From contig CAZTLE010000003.1 of NCBI GenBank assembly GCA_964614415.1, forward strand, positions 1 to 61,296: DNA of 61,296 nt. Reading direction: 5' to 3'. Source of the stretch: CAZTLE01 sp964614415 (GTDB taxonomy: Bacteria; Bacteroidota; Bacteroidia; Flavobacteriales; Flavobacteriaceae). Positions 26,701-35,652 of the stretch are shown piece by piece (position 1 is the first letter of the stretch; every line of letters starts with the position of its first letter). The notes under the pieces were generated by a model. The model did not search any database. It was not told the origin of the DNA and saw only the letters and a list, made by a program, of their open reading frames with translations. The translations under genes and the position numbers were made by a program.

Positions 26701-27029
26701 AAGGTTTCGATGAGAGTTTCTATGAGAAGGAAATGATCCTTGACATTCGAAAATTCTTATCGCCCTGGGCTTTCGACTCTACAAAGAATATTGTCTTCGG
26801 TACCGAACTACACGTCAGTGTACTCGTAGATTACCTGGAGGACCTCCCCTACGTAGATTACCTGGAGGACGTACTTCTGACCAAGACCGGAGAAAACAGT
26901 CCAAAACGTGTGATCGGGCCCTCAAAGCCCGGTGCCGTATTGGTTTCAGCCAAGACCCATAATGTTAATTCAATTACGAACATCTGTAACAAGACTCCCG
27001 AAGTGGAGGCCGAAAAATGTCAGTACTAG
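23748..27029 (+). CDS. Large baseplate wedge protein, J/gp47-gp6-like (Pvc11/Afp11-like)
   Basis: A 1093-residue soluble protein. The N-terminal part is helical and eCIS-specific. The C-terminal third carries the baseplate J-like region (FNSFGGRPLEEDTSFYRRVSERLRHKNRAITIWDYEHLILQEFPEV, about residues 855-905), ending in a gp6-like beta domain. In related particles it forms the inner wedge ring with the following protein. It overlaps the next gene by 13 bases. Near its C-terminus a VDYLED hexapeptide appears twice, encoded by an identical 19-base repeat. Confidence 0.88.
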   Translation: MAKDCKDILLIREGTSQSQRFLKALNPEYLKLHDFSAEDWVLFAYSFAHHVNFFETNDHKVPDGNWEELFNLFELPEELPFRGTPEYQKITENVKKILDDFKKDQALTPHLTLFVSFLELLSLSQNRFNKLTQRHLDFYYKEVLQIEKELPKPDQAHIIFELAKRIEDYKVEQGTELDAGKDPNGANLVFETLQELIANRATVGSIKSIYNDTKDDEEIKAAPIANSHDGNGAEFPDENTFWHPFGYTSRQKEFPKLEAANMGFTLASPMLALAEGERNVSLHISFDPPTLSPISAADLIENVDIYYTGEKKWEGPLSLQEKLIFLGSGANDYPLVTEGTEGTLKLVFQLDRDMKPWAGYNPEVHLENYPTSDPLVKVVFKTNTKKGYSIFRNVVHQPVAKITVEVSVSGVQSLNIENDTGVLKPNKPFYPFTTQPTRRSNFYIDYPELFSKNWGKLWVDLLWKGTPSSFKSHYEAYRTTDTNSLADYTGSIFISEGDDEADNQPEDGLENDGDGTTSDARLMLDPDPANLIVTGDDYFKVSPFILHKELWDERPPAISIFNDDNEDGLFNTYLELDNDNYTLGKAGPVRLALNQSFLQELFPKIYALALASTDPNTLIPNAPYIPFVETISLNYSAKEFTDFTVKSEESYEDNRIRLFLHSPFGQHEEHGYLKVKSVSEEILSIKSDEAKSVWLVPDYCHGGELYIGLEDAKNLETMSLLFQILEGSENPDADSFVGNQKVEWSVLCNNHWMDLSDFILSNNIDNFLKSGIVSFTIPRQATTENTRLPSGYHWVRAKIHKQFDAVCKVLDIVSQAVLSQFKDNDNDLAHLQNGLPAGTIGKLVNRVPKVKSVSQPFNSFGGRPLEEDTSFYRRVSERLRHKNRAITIWDYEHLILQEFPEVFKALCLKHTKDNDSLSPGDVTVVVIPDIVDKNVFDIYQPRVSKATLNEIQDYVNALNSMHVEAQVINPDYEEITVSLNVKFHKGFDESFYEKEMILDIRKFLSPWAFDSTKNIVFGTELHVSVLVDYLEDLPYVDYLEDVLLTKTGENSPKRVIGPSKPGAVLVSAKTHNVNSITNICNKTPEVEAEKCQY
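26825..26870 (+). repeat. 19-base direct repeat inside the J-like wedge gene
   Basis: CGTAGATTACCTGGAGGAC at 26825-26843 and again, identical, at 26852-26870, with a 27-base period that keeps the reading frame and duplicates VDYLED. Identical codon choice suggests a recent tandem duplication or conversion. Confidence 0.8.
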
Positions 27030-29713
27030 TTAAACATAAAAGCATACCCAAACAGGTAACCACCAGGGACGATCTGGATTTTGACTTCCTGCGCAAGGAG
27101 GGAATTAAGCATATCGAAACCATGGGAGGAGCTATTTGGACGGATTACAATTCGCACGATCCGGGTATCACCATGCTCGAAATGCTGTGTTATGCCATTA
27201 CCGACCTCGGAATGCGTATTGACACCCCTATTGAGAATATCCTGAGCAGTGATGATGTCGCCAAGAAGATCAACAAACAATTCTATAAAGCTTCTGAAAT
27301 CCTGCCTACAAAGCCGGTGAACGCTTATGACTATCGAAAGTTGTTCATTGACATAGACGGCGTAAAAAACTGCTGGCTCAGAAAATACGACAAGAAAGTA
27401 TATGTGAACTGCCAGGATGACCAACTGAGCTACCATCCCAGTATCCAAAACGGATTGCCAAACAGCAAAAAGAAGGACTTTGATCTCAAAGGGCTATATA
27501 AACTGGTTGTTGATTTTGAAGACCTCGGTGTTTCTGAAATCGCAGATGTCCGTAAAGAGATTCGAAAGCGATATCACGCCAACCGAAACCTCTGTGAGGA
27601 CCTTGTTACCATCGAACGGGTTAACACCCATCCACTAGCTATTTGTGCCGATATTGAGGTCGCTACGGATGCTGACGAGGAACTCGTCCATGCCACGGTC
27701 CTTTATCGGATCCAAAATTACCTTGCGACCAAGGTATACTTCTACTCCATCCAACAGATGTTGGAAAAGGGATATACTTCAACAGAGATCTTTGAAGGTC
27801 CTGTTCTCGATAACGGTTTTATTGACACCAAAGAACTAATGGCGGCCGAACTTCGCGACGAAGTGCGACTTTCCGATATCATCAATATCATCATGGAGGT
27901 GGAAGGCGTGAAATTGGTCAAGGACATTTCATTGGGTAATTGTGATGAGGAGAACGAACCGAAATCGATTATTTGCATTGATCCGGATACCAAGCCTGTC
28001 CTCTGTGATAAAAGTGTCTTCAACTACAACAAGGATGTACTTCCGCTATCCATTAACGACGACAAAGTAGCGGAATACCTGGGGCAGTTTGAAGAGGAAG
28101 ATGCCGTGCAGAAATACAACGCCAGTAAAAACAAGGAACTGGAAATTCCTACCGGGAAGTATTCAAATCCCGGGGAATACACCACCATTCAGAATGACTT
28201 TCCGGATACCTATGGAATTACCAGTATTGGGATTCCCGGAAACCCTACCCGTATGCGAAAAGCCCTGGCTAAGCAGCTTCAGGGATATCTTTTGTTCTAC
28301 GATCAGATGCTGGCCAGTTATTTCAAACACCTTGAAAAGATCAACGAGATCCTTGCAGTGAACGGAGAGCTTACGCAAACGTTCTTCACGCAAAGCGTAA
28401 AGGACATCGAAGGTCTGGAGGAACTGGTTTCCGATTACAGCATGAACAATGACGAAACGCTCACCGAAACCCTGTTCGAAAAACTGGACAACAATATCGA
28501 ACGCAGGAACCGGGTGCTGGATCACCTTATTTCCCGCTTCGCCGAGCGATTCACAGACTACACCTTCGTCATGAAGACCATTTACGGTTCCAGCGCCGAT
28601 GAGATCGTACTTCGAAACAAGGAAGATTTTCTGAGAGACTACAGTACAACAGGCTGCGAACGCGGTTCGGCCTTTAATTATTTTAGACAGCCACCGGCCA
28701 ACCTTTGGAACACCACCAATGTTTCAGGCGTTCAAAAGCGGTTGTCCCGCTTGTTGGGTATTCTGGACTACTCGCGTCGCGACCTGAGCAGTTCGTATGT
28801 TGAGATCTTCGAGGCACTGAATCCGGAGAACGAAACGGTCTATCGTTGGCGTATTCGAAACAAAGACAACGAAATTGTTCTTTCGGCTACGGATGATTAC
28901 TACGACGTATTCATTGCAACACGGGGTCTTTATTTTGCTGTTATTCAGCTTATTCAGACAAAACCTTACAACATCGAAGAAGCCTTCGAAGATCATCCCG
29001 ACCCCGATGATATTGTTATCGACAACGTACACATTCGAAAAGACAATGCGAACAAATATTCATATGACGTTATAGACCCGAAAGTTACGGATACCAATCA
29101 CCCTGATTATATCGTAGCTACGGATACCAATCTTTTCGATACGGCCGACGAGTTAAAAACAGCCCTGCTGGAAGTCATCGAATTCATGAAGTATGATTTC
29201 ACGGAAGAAGGAATCTTCCTGGTGGAGCATATGCTTCTGCGTCCGGATGTCACGCAGAACAATCCGGATATCTCACTGTTCATGCCCGTTTGCACGGACG
29301 AATGTGAAAGTTGTGAACCATTGGACCCCTACTCCTATCGCGTAAGCATAATTATTCCGGGATTCACCCTGCGCTTTTACAATACTGATTTCAGAAACTA
29401 TATGGAGAACATCATCCGGCAGGAAATGCCCGCACATGTGTTGGCCAAAATATGCTGGATAGGTTATCGGGAAGGCGAAGTGGAGCAAAGTGAAAACGAC
29501 CTGCTCATCTTCGAAGAGGCCTGGAAGGAATATCTCCTCGCCAAAACCAACCTGACCCAGGAACAACCGGAACCCGAACTCAAAGCACTCATAGAGAGTA
29601 TCTCCTCAATGAGTAATGTATATCCGACAGGACGCTTGTTCGACTGCGAAGACGAGGAAGAAGAACTCAGCGGAAAAGTAATACTAGGAAAAACGAATTT
29701 AGGATCACTATAA
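27017..29713 (+). CDS. Large baseplate wedge protein (Pvc12/Afp12-like)
   Basis: An 898-residue soluble protein. The N-terminal block (MGGAIWTDYNSHDPGITMLEMLCYAITDLG, about residues 36-65) is a hallmark of the second large wedge protein that follows the J-like protein in eCIS loci. The middle (about residues 400-550) is helical. The C-terminal third contains beta-rich segments and a CTDECESC cysteine cluster. It pairs with the 1093-residue protein in the wedge ring. The gene overlap (13 bases) suggests stoichiometric coupled translation. It ends 12 bases before the next gene. Confidence 0.82.
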   Translation: MSVLVKHKSIPKQVTTRDDLDFDFLRKEGIKHIETMGGAIWTDYNSHDPGITMLEMLCYAITDLGMRIDTPIENILSSDDVAKKINKQFYKASEILPTKPVNAYDYRKLFIDIDGVKNCWLRKYDKKVYVNCQDDQLSYHPSIQNGLPNSKKKDFDLKGLYKLVVDFEDLGVSEIADVRKEIRKRYHANRNLCEDLVTIERVNTHPLAICADIEVATDADEELVHATVLYRIQNYLATKVYFYSIQQMLEKGYTSTEIFEGPVLDNGFIDTKELMAAELRDEVRLSDIINIIMEVEGVKLVKDISLGNCDEENEPKSIICIDPDTKPVLCDKSVFNYNKDVLPLSINDDKVAEYLGQFEEEDAVQKYNASKNKELEIPTGKYSNPGEYTTIQNDFPDTYGITSIGIPGNPTRMRKALAKQLQGYLLFYDQMLASYFKHLEKINEILAVNGELTQTFFTQSVKDIEGLEELVSDYSMNNDETLTETLFEKLDNNIERRNRVLDHLISRFAERFTDYTFVMKTIYGSSADEIVLRNKEDFLRDYSTTGCERGSAFNYFRQPPANLWNTTNVSGVQKRLSRLLGILDYSRRDLSSSYVEIFEALNPENETVYRWRIRNKDNEIVLSATDDYYDVFIATRGLYFAVIQLIQTKPYNIEEAFEDHPDPDDIVIDNVHIRKDNANKYSYDVIDPKVTDTNHPDYIVATDTNLFDTADELKTALLEVIEFMKYDFTEEGIFLVEHMLLRPDVTQNNPDISLFMPVCTDECESCEPLDPYSYRVSIIIPGFTLRFYNTDFRNYMENIIRQEMPAHVLAKICWIGYREGEVEQSENDLLIFEEAWKEYLLAKTNLTQEQPEPELKALIESISSMSNVYPTGRLFDCEDEEEELSGKVILGKTNLGSL

Positions 29714-29725
29714 ACAGATTGAGCC

Positions 29726-32700
29726 ATGTCAAATAAATTAACCGAAATAACCACACAATATCGCCGATTCGCCAAGAATCAGGTGTTGACCGAGGCACAC
29801 TTAAATCAGGTGCTCGACTATTTTGACGATCAGGACCGTCTGTCCAGAATTTGCCTTACCGGCGTAGGAATCGTATGTGGTTTCAAAGTGTCGTGCAATG
29901 AAGCCGGCGAGCTTGAGATCACCCAGGGAACAGGAGTCACTACAGACGGCGACCTGTTTCACCTGTACAAGTTGGATGAAGAGCTTGGAGGCAAGATCAT
30001 CGATATTGAGAAACTCACGTACACCCACTACAGAGTATATGAAAATGATAAATCTCCGTATACCCCCTTCTTTTACCAGGGGGAAAACCAGATTGCTCTT
30101 TTTGAAGCACTCACCGAAGAAGGTGACGAAGATACCTTCCCCCTCTCCGAACTCGAAGCCAACGAAGGCCTCGCGGTTAAAGACGCGGTAGTACTGCTAT
30201 ATCTGGAAACCTACGAAAAGGAGCAGGATCTGTGTGTAAGCCTGACCTGCGATAATCAAGGGCTTGAAATTATTGGAAACTACAAGGTATTGCTGGTATC
30301 CAAACCCAATGCAGCCCACATTAAGAGTTTCGATACAACCCTTAGTGAGATCGATTACCAGGAACTGTTCTATCAACTTCCTGAGTTACTGTCCAATCGA
30401 GCCATTATGCTTAGAGAAGACTTTCACCACTATCCGGGGCTAAAGGATAAATTTGCTTCCGAAACCTTGAAGAACAATCTGATCAGTCGCGTACGCAACG
30501 CCTATGACACCTTGTTAAACGGCCTTGGACTCACGGAAATTCGCGATATCATAAATTTAAAACTGGACGATCTGTTCGCGTTTACTCCCGGTGATGTTCC
30601 ACCTGATTTTCAGTATCGGTACGACCTTCTCAAGGACCTGGTAGCTACCTATCATGAAATTCAATTATTGCTGGCTGAAGCTGAAGCCACGCGCTGTTGC
30701 ACCGATCTGAATGCGTTTCCGAAGCACCTGATGCTGGGTGAAGTTGAACGCACCGGAACCTGCTTCCAATTCAGACATGGATTCTATCGATCTGCAGCCA
30801 TCACAGGAACTCAAAAGATTTGCGGTGATTGTGATCCGGTGGAGGTCACTTCGACCTCCAATCATACAGTACCTGAATTGGTCATCGACTTCTCTCAGGC
30901 AAACCTGGATGTTTGTTATTCGGAAAACACAGATACCCAACGACTAAGAAGCCTTATTCAACGGGCAGTTCTCACACTTACCAACTACAACGCCAACTAT
31001 ACCTTTATCAAAGTGACACCGTCCATGGACCTTGGAGCTCTGAGCAATAAGGCGATTCCCTTCTACTACAACGTAGGGAATAAGATCATTGCCTCCTGGG
31101 ACTTCGACAAGACCATAAGTGGCCGGCAACGAATGAACAACAGCTATCACGAAGGCCATCTTCGTATCAAACGGCCGCTTAAGTTCTGTATCGACCATGA
31201 TTTCTACCGTATCGAAGGACATCAGGGAATGAACTACCAGGATGTACTGTCAATTCTCGGTCAGATAAAAGAAGAAAATGCACTATCGTTCAATGTAGTG
31301 GCATTACCGGTAAACGCTACCGAAGCCCAGGAGATCGTTGAAAATTACACTTCCTACTACCTGGAGCGCAACGTAGGTCTTGAGCATAAGGCGGGCGTTG
31401 TTCCCGGAGGAACTTTCATTATCATCTACATTGAAGGAGAATACGATGCCTATCCATATCCGTATGGCTATGGATATCCGTACGGATATCCTTCCGGCGG
31501 AGGAACACCTTTTGGAGGTGATTTTGAGGTCATTGCAGAAAACGGTGAACCTCAGGTTGTCTTTAATCCAGTAGTAGCGGACTTCATGCTTCCGTACCTC
31601 TGCTGTGACGAAAGTTTTATTGAATTGATGCTTCCGGTTAATCACCTGTGCTTCACACCTCAAACGCAGCCATTACTCTTTGAGGTGAACCCGAAAGGTG
31701 GATTCGTTTCCGCTGCAGTTGAGCCCGGGCTCAACGGCGGAGTGGAACGCAATGAAGCAGGTCGCTTTGTGTTCAATCCGAATTTAGTAAGCGAAGAATT
31801 ATACGGTCAGGAAATTCATTTCAGAGTTAACAATCTTGAAACCGATTGTGTTATCACCATAGAACCACAACCCGTATTTGGAGTTACGGTGGCATCCATA
31901 AACTACGACCGGCCAAACAACCTTGCAGAGGTGATCTTTGAGATCATCCCTCAGTCCATTAATGATGGACAATCCTTTGTCTGGGACTTTGGTGATGGAA
32001 CTCCGGCGGCCGTAGATACCGAATTGATCATATCTCATACATACGATCTGGGTGCTCTTGATGGAGACAGCGTTACTGTTACCACCAATGCAACCAATGG
32101 CGAATGTATTTCGGAAGTGGTAACTCCAATTACCTTCGAACTGATCGCGGAAATATCTCTGGATGAAACCGAGTATTGTCGCAATGACGAATCATTCCAT
32201 CCATTCAACATAGTACCACCGGATGCGAATCCGGTGATAGAAGGTCCCGGTGTGATTGAGCAGGCAGGCGTATTCCTGTTCGCTCCCGCCAATGTTCCTT
32301 CCAGTGTAACCGTGGTTAGCTTCACAGTGGACGGTCATCCTTCAGGATTCACAGTCACTATGAACGAGGCTCCAAGAGCTGCCTTTACTCATGAAGTTAC
32401 AGCCGATGATCTCATCCTTAGTAACGAATCCAATAACATGGACAGATATACCTGGGTGGTTGATGGCGAGGTGATTGAAAGAGCCAATCGTACCAATGTG
32501 GTGCGAAGCCTTGAAAACTTCACCACAAATACTATTGAGGTATCTCTTACGGCACATAGTGAAGACTGTGGACTTGACACTGTAGTTCAGGAAATAGAGA
32601 TTCGACGCGAACTAAGTTGCGAAGAAGAGGCACGGAATTTCGTGAATGATTCAATCATACGCCTGCAAGCTTTTCAAAATAATACCGCTTTCGCGAACAT

Positions 32701-33151
32701 TATTCCTGCATCACGTGATTCCTTCCGCTTGGCTGTAGACAATTACCGCCTTGTGGAGAGTGACCTGGAAACCTTCCTTTCCGGAGATCGCAATCCGGAT
32801 CTTATGGAAATGTATACGTTCAGCGGATTCAGAACAATGACACAAGCCATTCTGGAGGCACCCAGTCGTTTCGAGCGACTCATGTTACCACAACTGGTAG
32901 AAATGCAACTGGATCTCTTCTACCGTATCCTGGGTTGTCAGGATTCCGCGATGATTGTCGGGTCCAGAGGTATCATTGACGAGGTATTTGCCAATGCCTT
33001 TATCCCATTGTTCAGCGGGGTACTTCAAAATGGAGTGAATCTAGATCCAACCGGGGCCATTAGAGAAGTTCTGCAGATTGCACTTAATCAGTATTCGGAC
33101 TTCCCGTTCATAGTAAGTCGAACTACTGAATTAATAAGATTATTGAGGTAA
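29726..33151 (+). CDS. Giant eCIS surface/baseplate-associated protein with PKD/Ig-like domains
   Basis: A 1141-residue protein. The N-terminal part (YRRFAKNQVLTEAHLNQVLDYFDDQDRLSRI, then GVGIVCGF) resembles an N-terminal module seen in Bacteroidota eCIS loci. Residues about 571-598 are a Tyr/Pro/Gly-rich low-complexity linker. A PKD domain follows (FVWDFGDGTPAAV near residue 750), then a second Ig/PKD-like repeat (about 880-965) and a helical C-terminal domain. It has no signal peptide. PKD and Ig-like modules usually mediate adhesion, so it could be the target-binding or fibre/cage component. No separate Pvc13-type fibre gene is present. The precise role is unproven. Confidence 0.65.
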   Translation: MSNKLTEITTQYRRFAKNQVLTEAHLNQVLDYFDDQDRLSRICLTGVGIVCGFKVSCNEAGELEITQGTGVTTDGDLFHLYKLDEELGGKIIDIEKLTYTHYRVYENDKSPYTPFFYQGENQIALFEALTEEGDEDTFPLSELEANEGLAVKDAVVLLYLETYEKEQDLCVSLTCDNQGLEIIGNYKVLLVSKPNAAHIKSFDTTLSEIDYQELFYQLPELLSNRAIMLREDFHHYPGLKDKFASETLKNNLISRVRNAYDTLLNGLGLTEIRDIINLKLDDLFAFTPGDVPPDFQYRYDLLKDLVATYHEIQLLLAEAEATRCCTDLNAFPKHLMLGEVERTGTCFQFRHGFYRSAAITGTQKICGDCDPVEVTSTSNHTVPELVIDFSQANLDVCYSENTDTQRLRSLIQRAVLTLTNYNANYTFIKVTPSMDLGALSNKAIPFYYNVGNKIIASWDFDKTISGRQRMNNSYHEGHLRIKRPLKFCIDHDFYRIEGHQGMNYQDVLSILGQIKEENALSFNVVALPVNATEAQEIVENYTSYYLERNVGLEHKAGVVPGGTFIIIYIEGEYDAYPYPYGYGYPYGYPSGGGTPFGGDFEVIAENGEPQVVFNPVVADFMLPYLCCDESFIELMLPVNHLCFTPQTQPLLFEVNPKGGFVSAAVEPGLNGGVERNEAGRFVFNPNLVSEELYGQEIHFRVNNLETDCVITIEPQPVFGVTVASINYDRPNNLAEVIFEIIPQSINDGQSFVWDFGDGTPAAVDTELIISHTYDLGALDGDSVTVTTNATNGECISEVVTPITFELIAEISLDETEYCRNDESFHPFNIVPPDANPVIEGPGVIEQAGVFLFAPANVPSSVTVVSFTVDGHPSGFTVTMNEAPRAAFTHEVTADDLILSNESNNMDRYTWVVDGEVIERANRTNVVRSLENFTTNTIEVSLTAHSEDCGLDTVVQEIEIRRELSCEEEARNFVNDSIIRLQAFQNNTAFANIIPASRDSFRLAVDNYRLVESDLETFLSGDRNPDLMEMYTFSGFRTMTQAILEAPSRFERLMLPQLVEMQLDLFYRILGCQDSAMIVGSRGIIDEVFANAFIPLFSGVLQNGVNLDPTGAIREVLQIALNQYSDFPFIVSRTTELIRLLR

Positions 33152-33155
33152 TTAC

Positions 33156-35078
33156 GTGAACGATCATTTATTACATAGCATCCAAAAAGTACTCCTTGAA
33201 GTGAATGTCAACTCTTCGGATTTGGCATATCACCTCAAGGATAACCTGGAGGAATTTCTTCAGGAACAGGTGTTTCCATATATCGAGTCCTACTTTGGAG
33301 CTCTGGACCTGCCGGATGACATGGATGCCCAAATTGATGAGGTCACTCTTAATCTGCATTCGGAGGCTTCCCTGGACATAACGGAGCTCAAGGCACAAAT
33401 TGGGCGGCAGTTGGAAAAGGTATTCATTACAAACGGAAGCCTTCATTCCAAAGAGCCTTCACAAGCTCTTAAAGTGCTTCCGTCCGGCAAGAAGAAAAGC
33501 GACACATTGTTGCACTTCCTGGAGCATGGGAGGTACCCCTGGTGGGTTTTGGATGTAAACGACCCGGAGGTAGGCGTGGATGCATTGTTATATGATTGTA
33601 TTGAGGACACTTCATTCATAAAATCTCTGGGCAAGCTACTCAAGTCAGAGACCACCCGCAGGCGCATGGTGCTGCAATTATCGGACGCCTTCAAGGGATT
33701 GTTGCTTCCGCGATTGGCTCGCAAGCCGGAACTACTTTCTTTCCTCAAAAAAGAAGAATTTGTCACGCTTATTGGTGAGTTGGCGCCACCTGTAAAACAG
33801 CATGTGTGGTATTTCCTCATCGAAACCGCACTAACAGGTGAGGCCACTCCTTTATACACATCCATTGGGAACAGACCGGAGTTATTCACTCAACTTGACC
33901 CGAAAGATACCAGCATTCTGGAAGTGCTGGGCGAGGCCATCAACGAGTCCTATGGCGGATTGATTGAGAATAATGAATCGGAACTCGGGGATGATGAAAT
34001 TGAGATCTCCTTTATTTCTTCGGAATGGAATGACGAGAGTGACCCCGATTCGGAAATTCTGTTTGTTCCTTCGGATGACTCGTCGGACCCGGCAATTTTG
34101 GAGGATGATTCGGAAGATATCATTTCTGAAGAGTCTCCTACTTCTTCTGAAGTACAACCCCAACAGCAAAAAGCTCCGGAAACGGAGGATTCATCAGTTC
34201 CGAAATCGGATTCCGAAGTAATTGAGGCGTCGGAAAAAGGAGAATTGACAGATGAAGATGCACTCGATTCACCCGTTTCCTCTCCCACCGACGCTTCACA
34301 GAACTCAAAGGAGTCTAACGATGTAGAATCAAGTTCAACGGCTCCTGCAGATGACCAAAAACAGGAAAAGGAACTAACGGAGGCCGATCGGAATGGTACT
34401 CGGGAGGATGAGCATATCAAAAACGAACGTGAACAAGGCGACGCGCGTACCGCTATGGGCGATAAAAAGTCTAACGAAAGTACACCGACAACCTCATCCC
34501 AAAGTGAGGCCACGAAGGAGATGGACGCAAAATCATCATCCGGGGATACTGAACAATCAAATTCGGAAATCTTCGACTTGAATACAGGGACTTCATACTA
34601 CGCGAACAATGCGGGGCTTGTACTCCTGCATCCATTTATAAAGCCGTTCCTTGGAAACTGTGGACTTCTTGACGGTAAATCAATCGTCGATATAGATATG
34701 GCCGTTCATCTACTCCACTATGTGGCAACGGGCAATGAGCAACAATACGAGCACCTGCACCTCATGGAAAAGTTCTTCTGTGGAGTACCTCCGGAATTCT
34801 CGATAAGCCGGGAAGTCGTCTTAAGTGATGAGTTGACCGAAAAAGCGCACGAATTGCTGGATTCAATCATGGGGCATTTGCCGCAACTCAAAAGCACCTC
34901 CCTGGATCTGTTGCGCAACGAGTTCTTGCAGCGACCCGGAAAACTGGTATTGGATCACGATGGACCGAAATTAATCGTAGAACGAAAAACCCAGGATATT
35001 TTACTGGACAACCTCCCCTGGAATCTTTCGATAGTGAAGTTTCCATGGCATAAGAAACTGTTCTTTGTGGATTGGTAA
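33156..35078 (+). CDS. Contractile injection system tape measure protein (Pvc14/Afp14-like, CIS_TMP)
   Basis: A 640-residue length-determining protein. The N-terminal part is helical (LLHSIQKVLLEVNVNSSDLAYHLKDNLEEFL). Residues about 270-470 are a long acidic Ser/Glu/Asp-rich disordered stretch. The C-terminal family block NAGLVLLHPFIKPFLGNCGLL (about residues 483-503) and AVHLLHYVATGNEQQYEH are diagnostic. In eCIS it sits inside the tube during assembly and its length sets tube length. The start is GTG at 33156, four bases after the previous stop. The acidic middle is unusual in composition. Confidence 0.88.
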   Translation: MNDHLLHSIQKVLLEVNVNSSDLAYHLKDNLEEFLQEQVFPYIESYFGALDLPDDMDAQIDEVTLNLHSEASLDITELKAQIGRQLEKVFITNGSLHSKEPSQALKVLPSGKKKSDTLLHFLEHGRYPWWVLDVNDPEVGVDALLYDCIEDTSFIKSLGKLLKSETTRRRMVLQLSDAFKGLLLPRLARKPELLSFLKKEEFVTLIGELAPPVKQHVWYFLIETALTGEATPLYTSIGNRPELFTQLDPKDTSILEVLGEAINESYGGLIENNESELGDDEIEISFISSEWNDESDPDSEILFVPSDDSSDPAILEDDSEDIISEESPTSSEVQPQQQKAPETEDSSVPKSDSEVIEASEKGELTDEDALDSPVSSPTDASQNSKESNDVESSSTAPADDQKQEKELTEADRNGTREDEHIKNEREQGDARTAMGDKKSNESTPTTSSQSEATKEMDAKSSSGDTEQSNSEIFDLNTGTSYYANNAGLVLLHPFIKPFLGNCGLLDGKSIVDIDMAVHLLHYVATGNEQQYEHLHLMEKFFCGVPPEFSISREVVLSDELTEKAHELLDSIMGHLPQLKSTSLDLLRNEFLQRPGKLVLDHDGPKLIVERKTQDILLDNLPWNLSIVKFPWHKKLFFVDW

Positions 35079-35088
35079 AACGACAGTC

Positions 35089-35652
35089 ATGAAAAGTATA
35101 TCAAAAGACGAGCTAAACATTTTTGACGAGCAAAAAGCAGCCTTCCGGTTTCTGTTCGAAACAGTGAATCTGGATGATGTGGTTTTTGTGGGTGGCGTTG
35201 CTGATTACCTCAACCTTAGGGATCATTTCGAACTGCCCGTGCATGATATCGATATTTCATACTACAATGATCAGGTGATAGAAGACCTGTCACAAAAAAT
35301 ATCACTGGAAAAACACAACAGCAGGTTTTATGATTGCGATAGTTATGAAGTCCATATAGGAAAGTTCTACATCGGCAAAAAGAGAGTACATTTTGATCTC
35401 TTCCGGCCAAATTTCAGCTATTGTGGTATCGCGACTTCGGAGCTCTTAGGGCGAACTGTTCAGCATTCCTGCTTTGACACCATGCGAAGGCTGCACAACG
35501 ATCATATAAGTCAGTTTACATCAAAGGCCACTGCCCAGGATTATAATTGGAATCGATTGTACAAACACAGTCGAAAAGCAGGGCTCTACAATCTCATCGC
35601 CTATCGAAAAGAAAAAGGAACAAACGAAATAAAAGAATCGCTACATGTCTGA
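35089..35652 (+). CDS. Nucleotidyltransferase-fold protein in the eCIS locus
   Basis: A 187-residue protein. It has the core pattern of the nucleotidyltransferase fold: VFVGGVADYLNL, then HDIDI (DxD metal site) about 15 residues later, and a third acidic strand HFDLF. There is no added recognised domain. I take ATG at 35089; the open frame starts 24 bases earlier, inside the tape measure gene. It overlaps the next gene by 8 bases. It could transfer a nucleotide or modify a partner, or be an AbiEii-like toxin half, but no antitoxin-like partner is next to it. The fold is fairly secure; the function is unknown. Confidence 0.55.
   Translation: MKSISKDELNIFDEQKAAFRFLFETVNLDDVVFVGGVADYLNLRDHFELPVHDIDISYYNDQVIEDLSQKISLEKHNSRFYDCDSYEVHIGKFYIGKKRVHFDLFRPNFSYCGIATSELLGRTVQHSCFDTMRRLHNDHISQFTSKATAQDYNWNRLYKHSRKAGLYNLIAYRKEKGTNEIKESLHV

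Noticed and set aside
35065..35088. Earlier start of the nucleotidyltransferase-like gene inside the tape measure gene
   Set aside because: ATG at 35089 lies just after the tape measure stop and removes residues (WIGKTT) that only mirror the overlapping gene.
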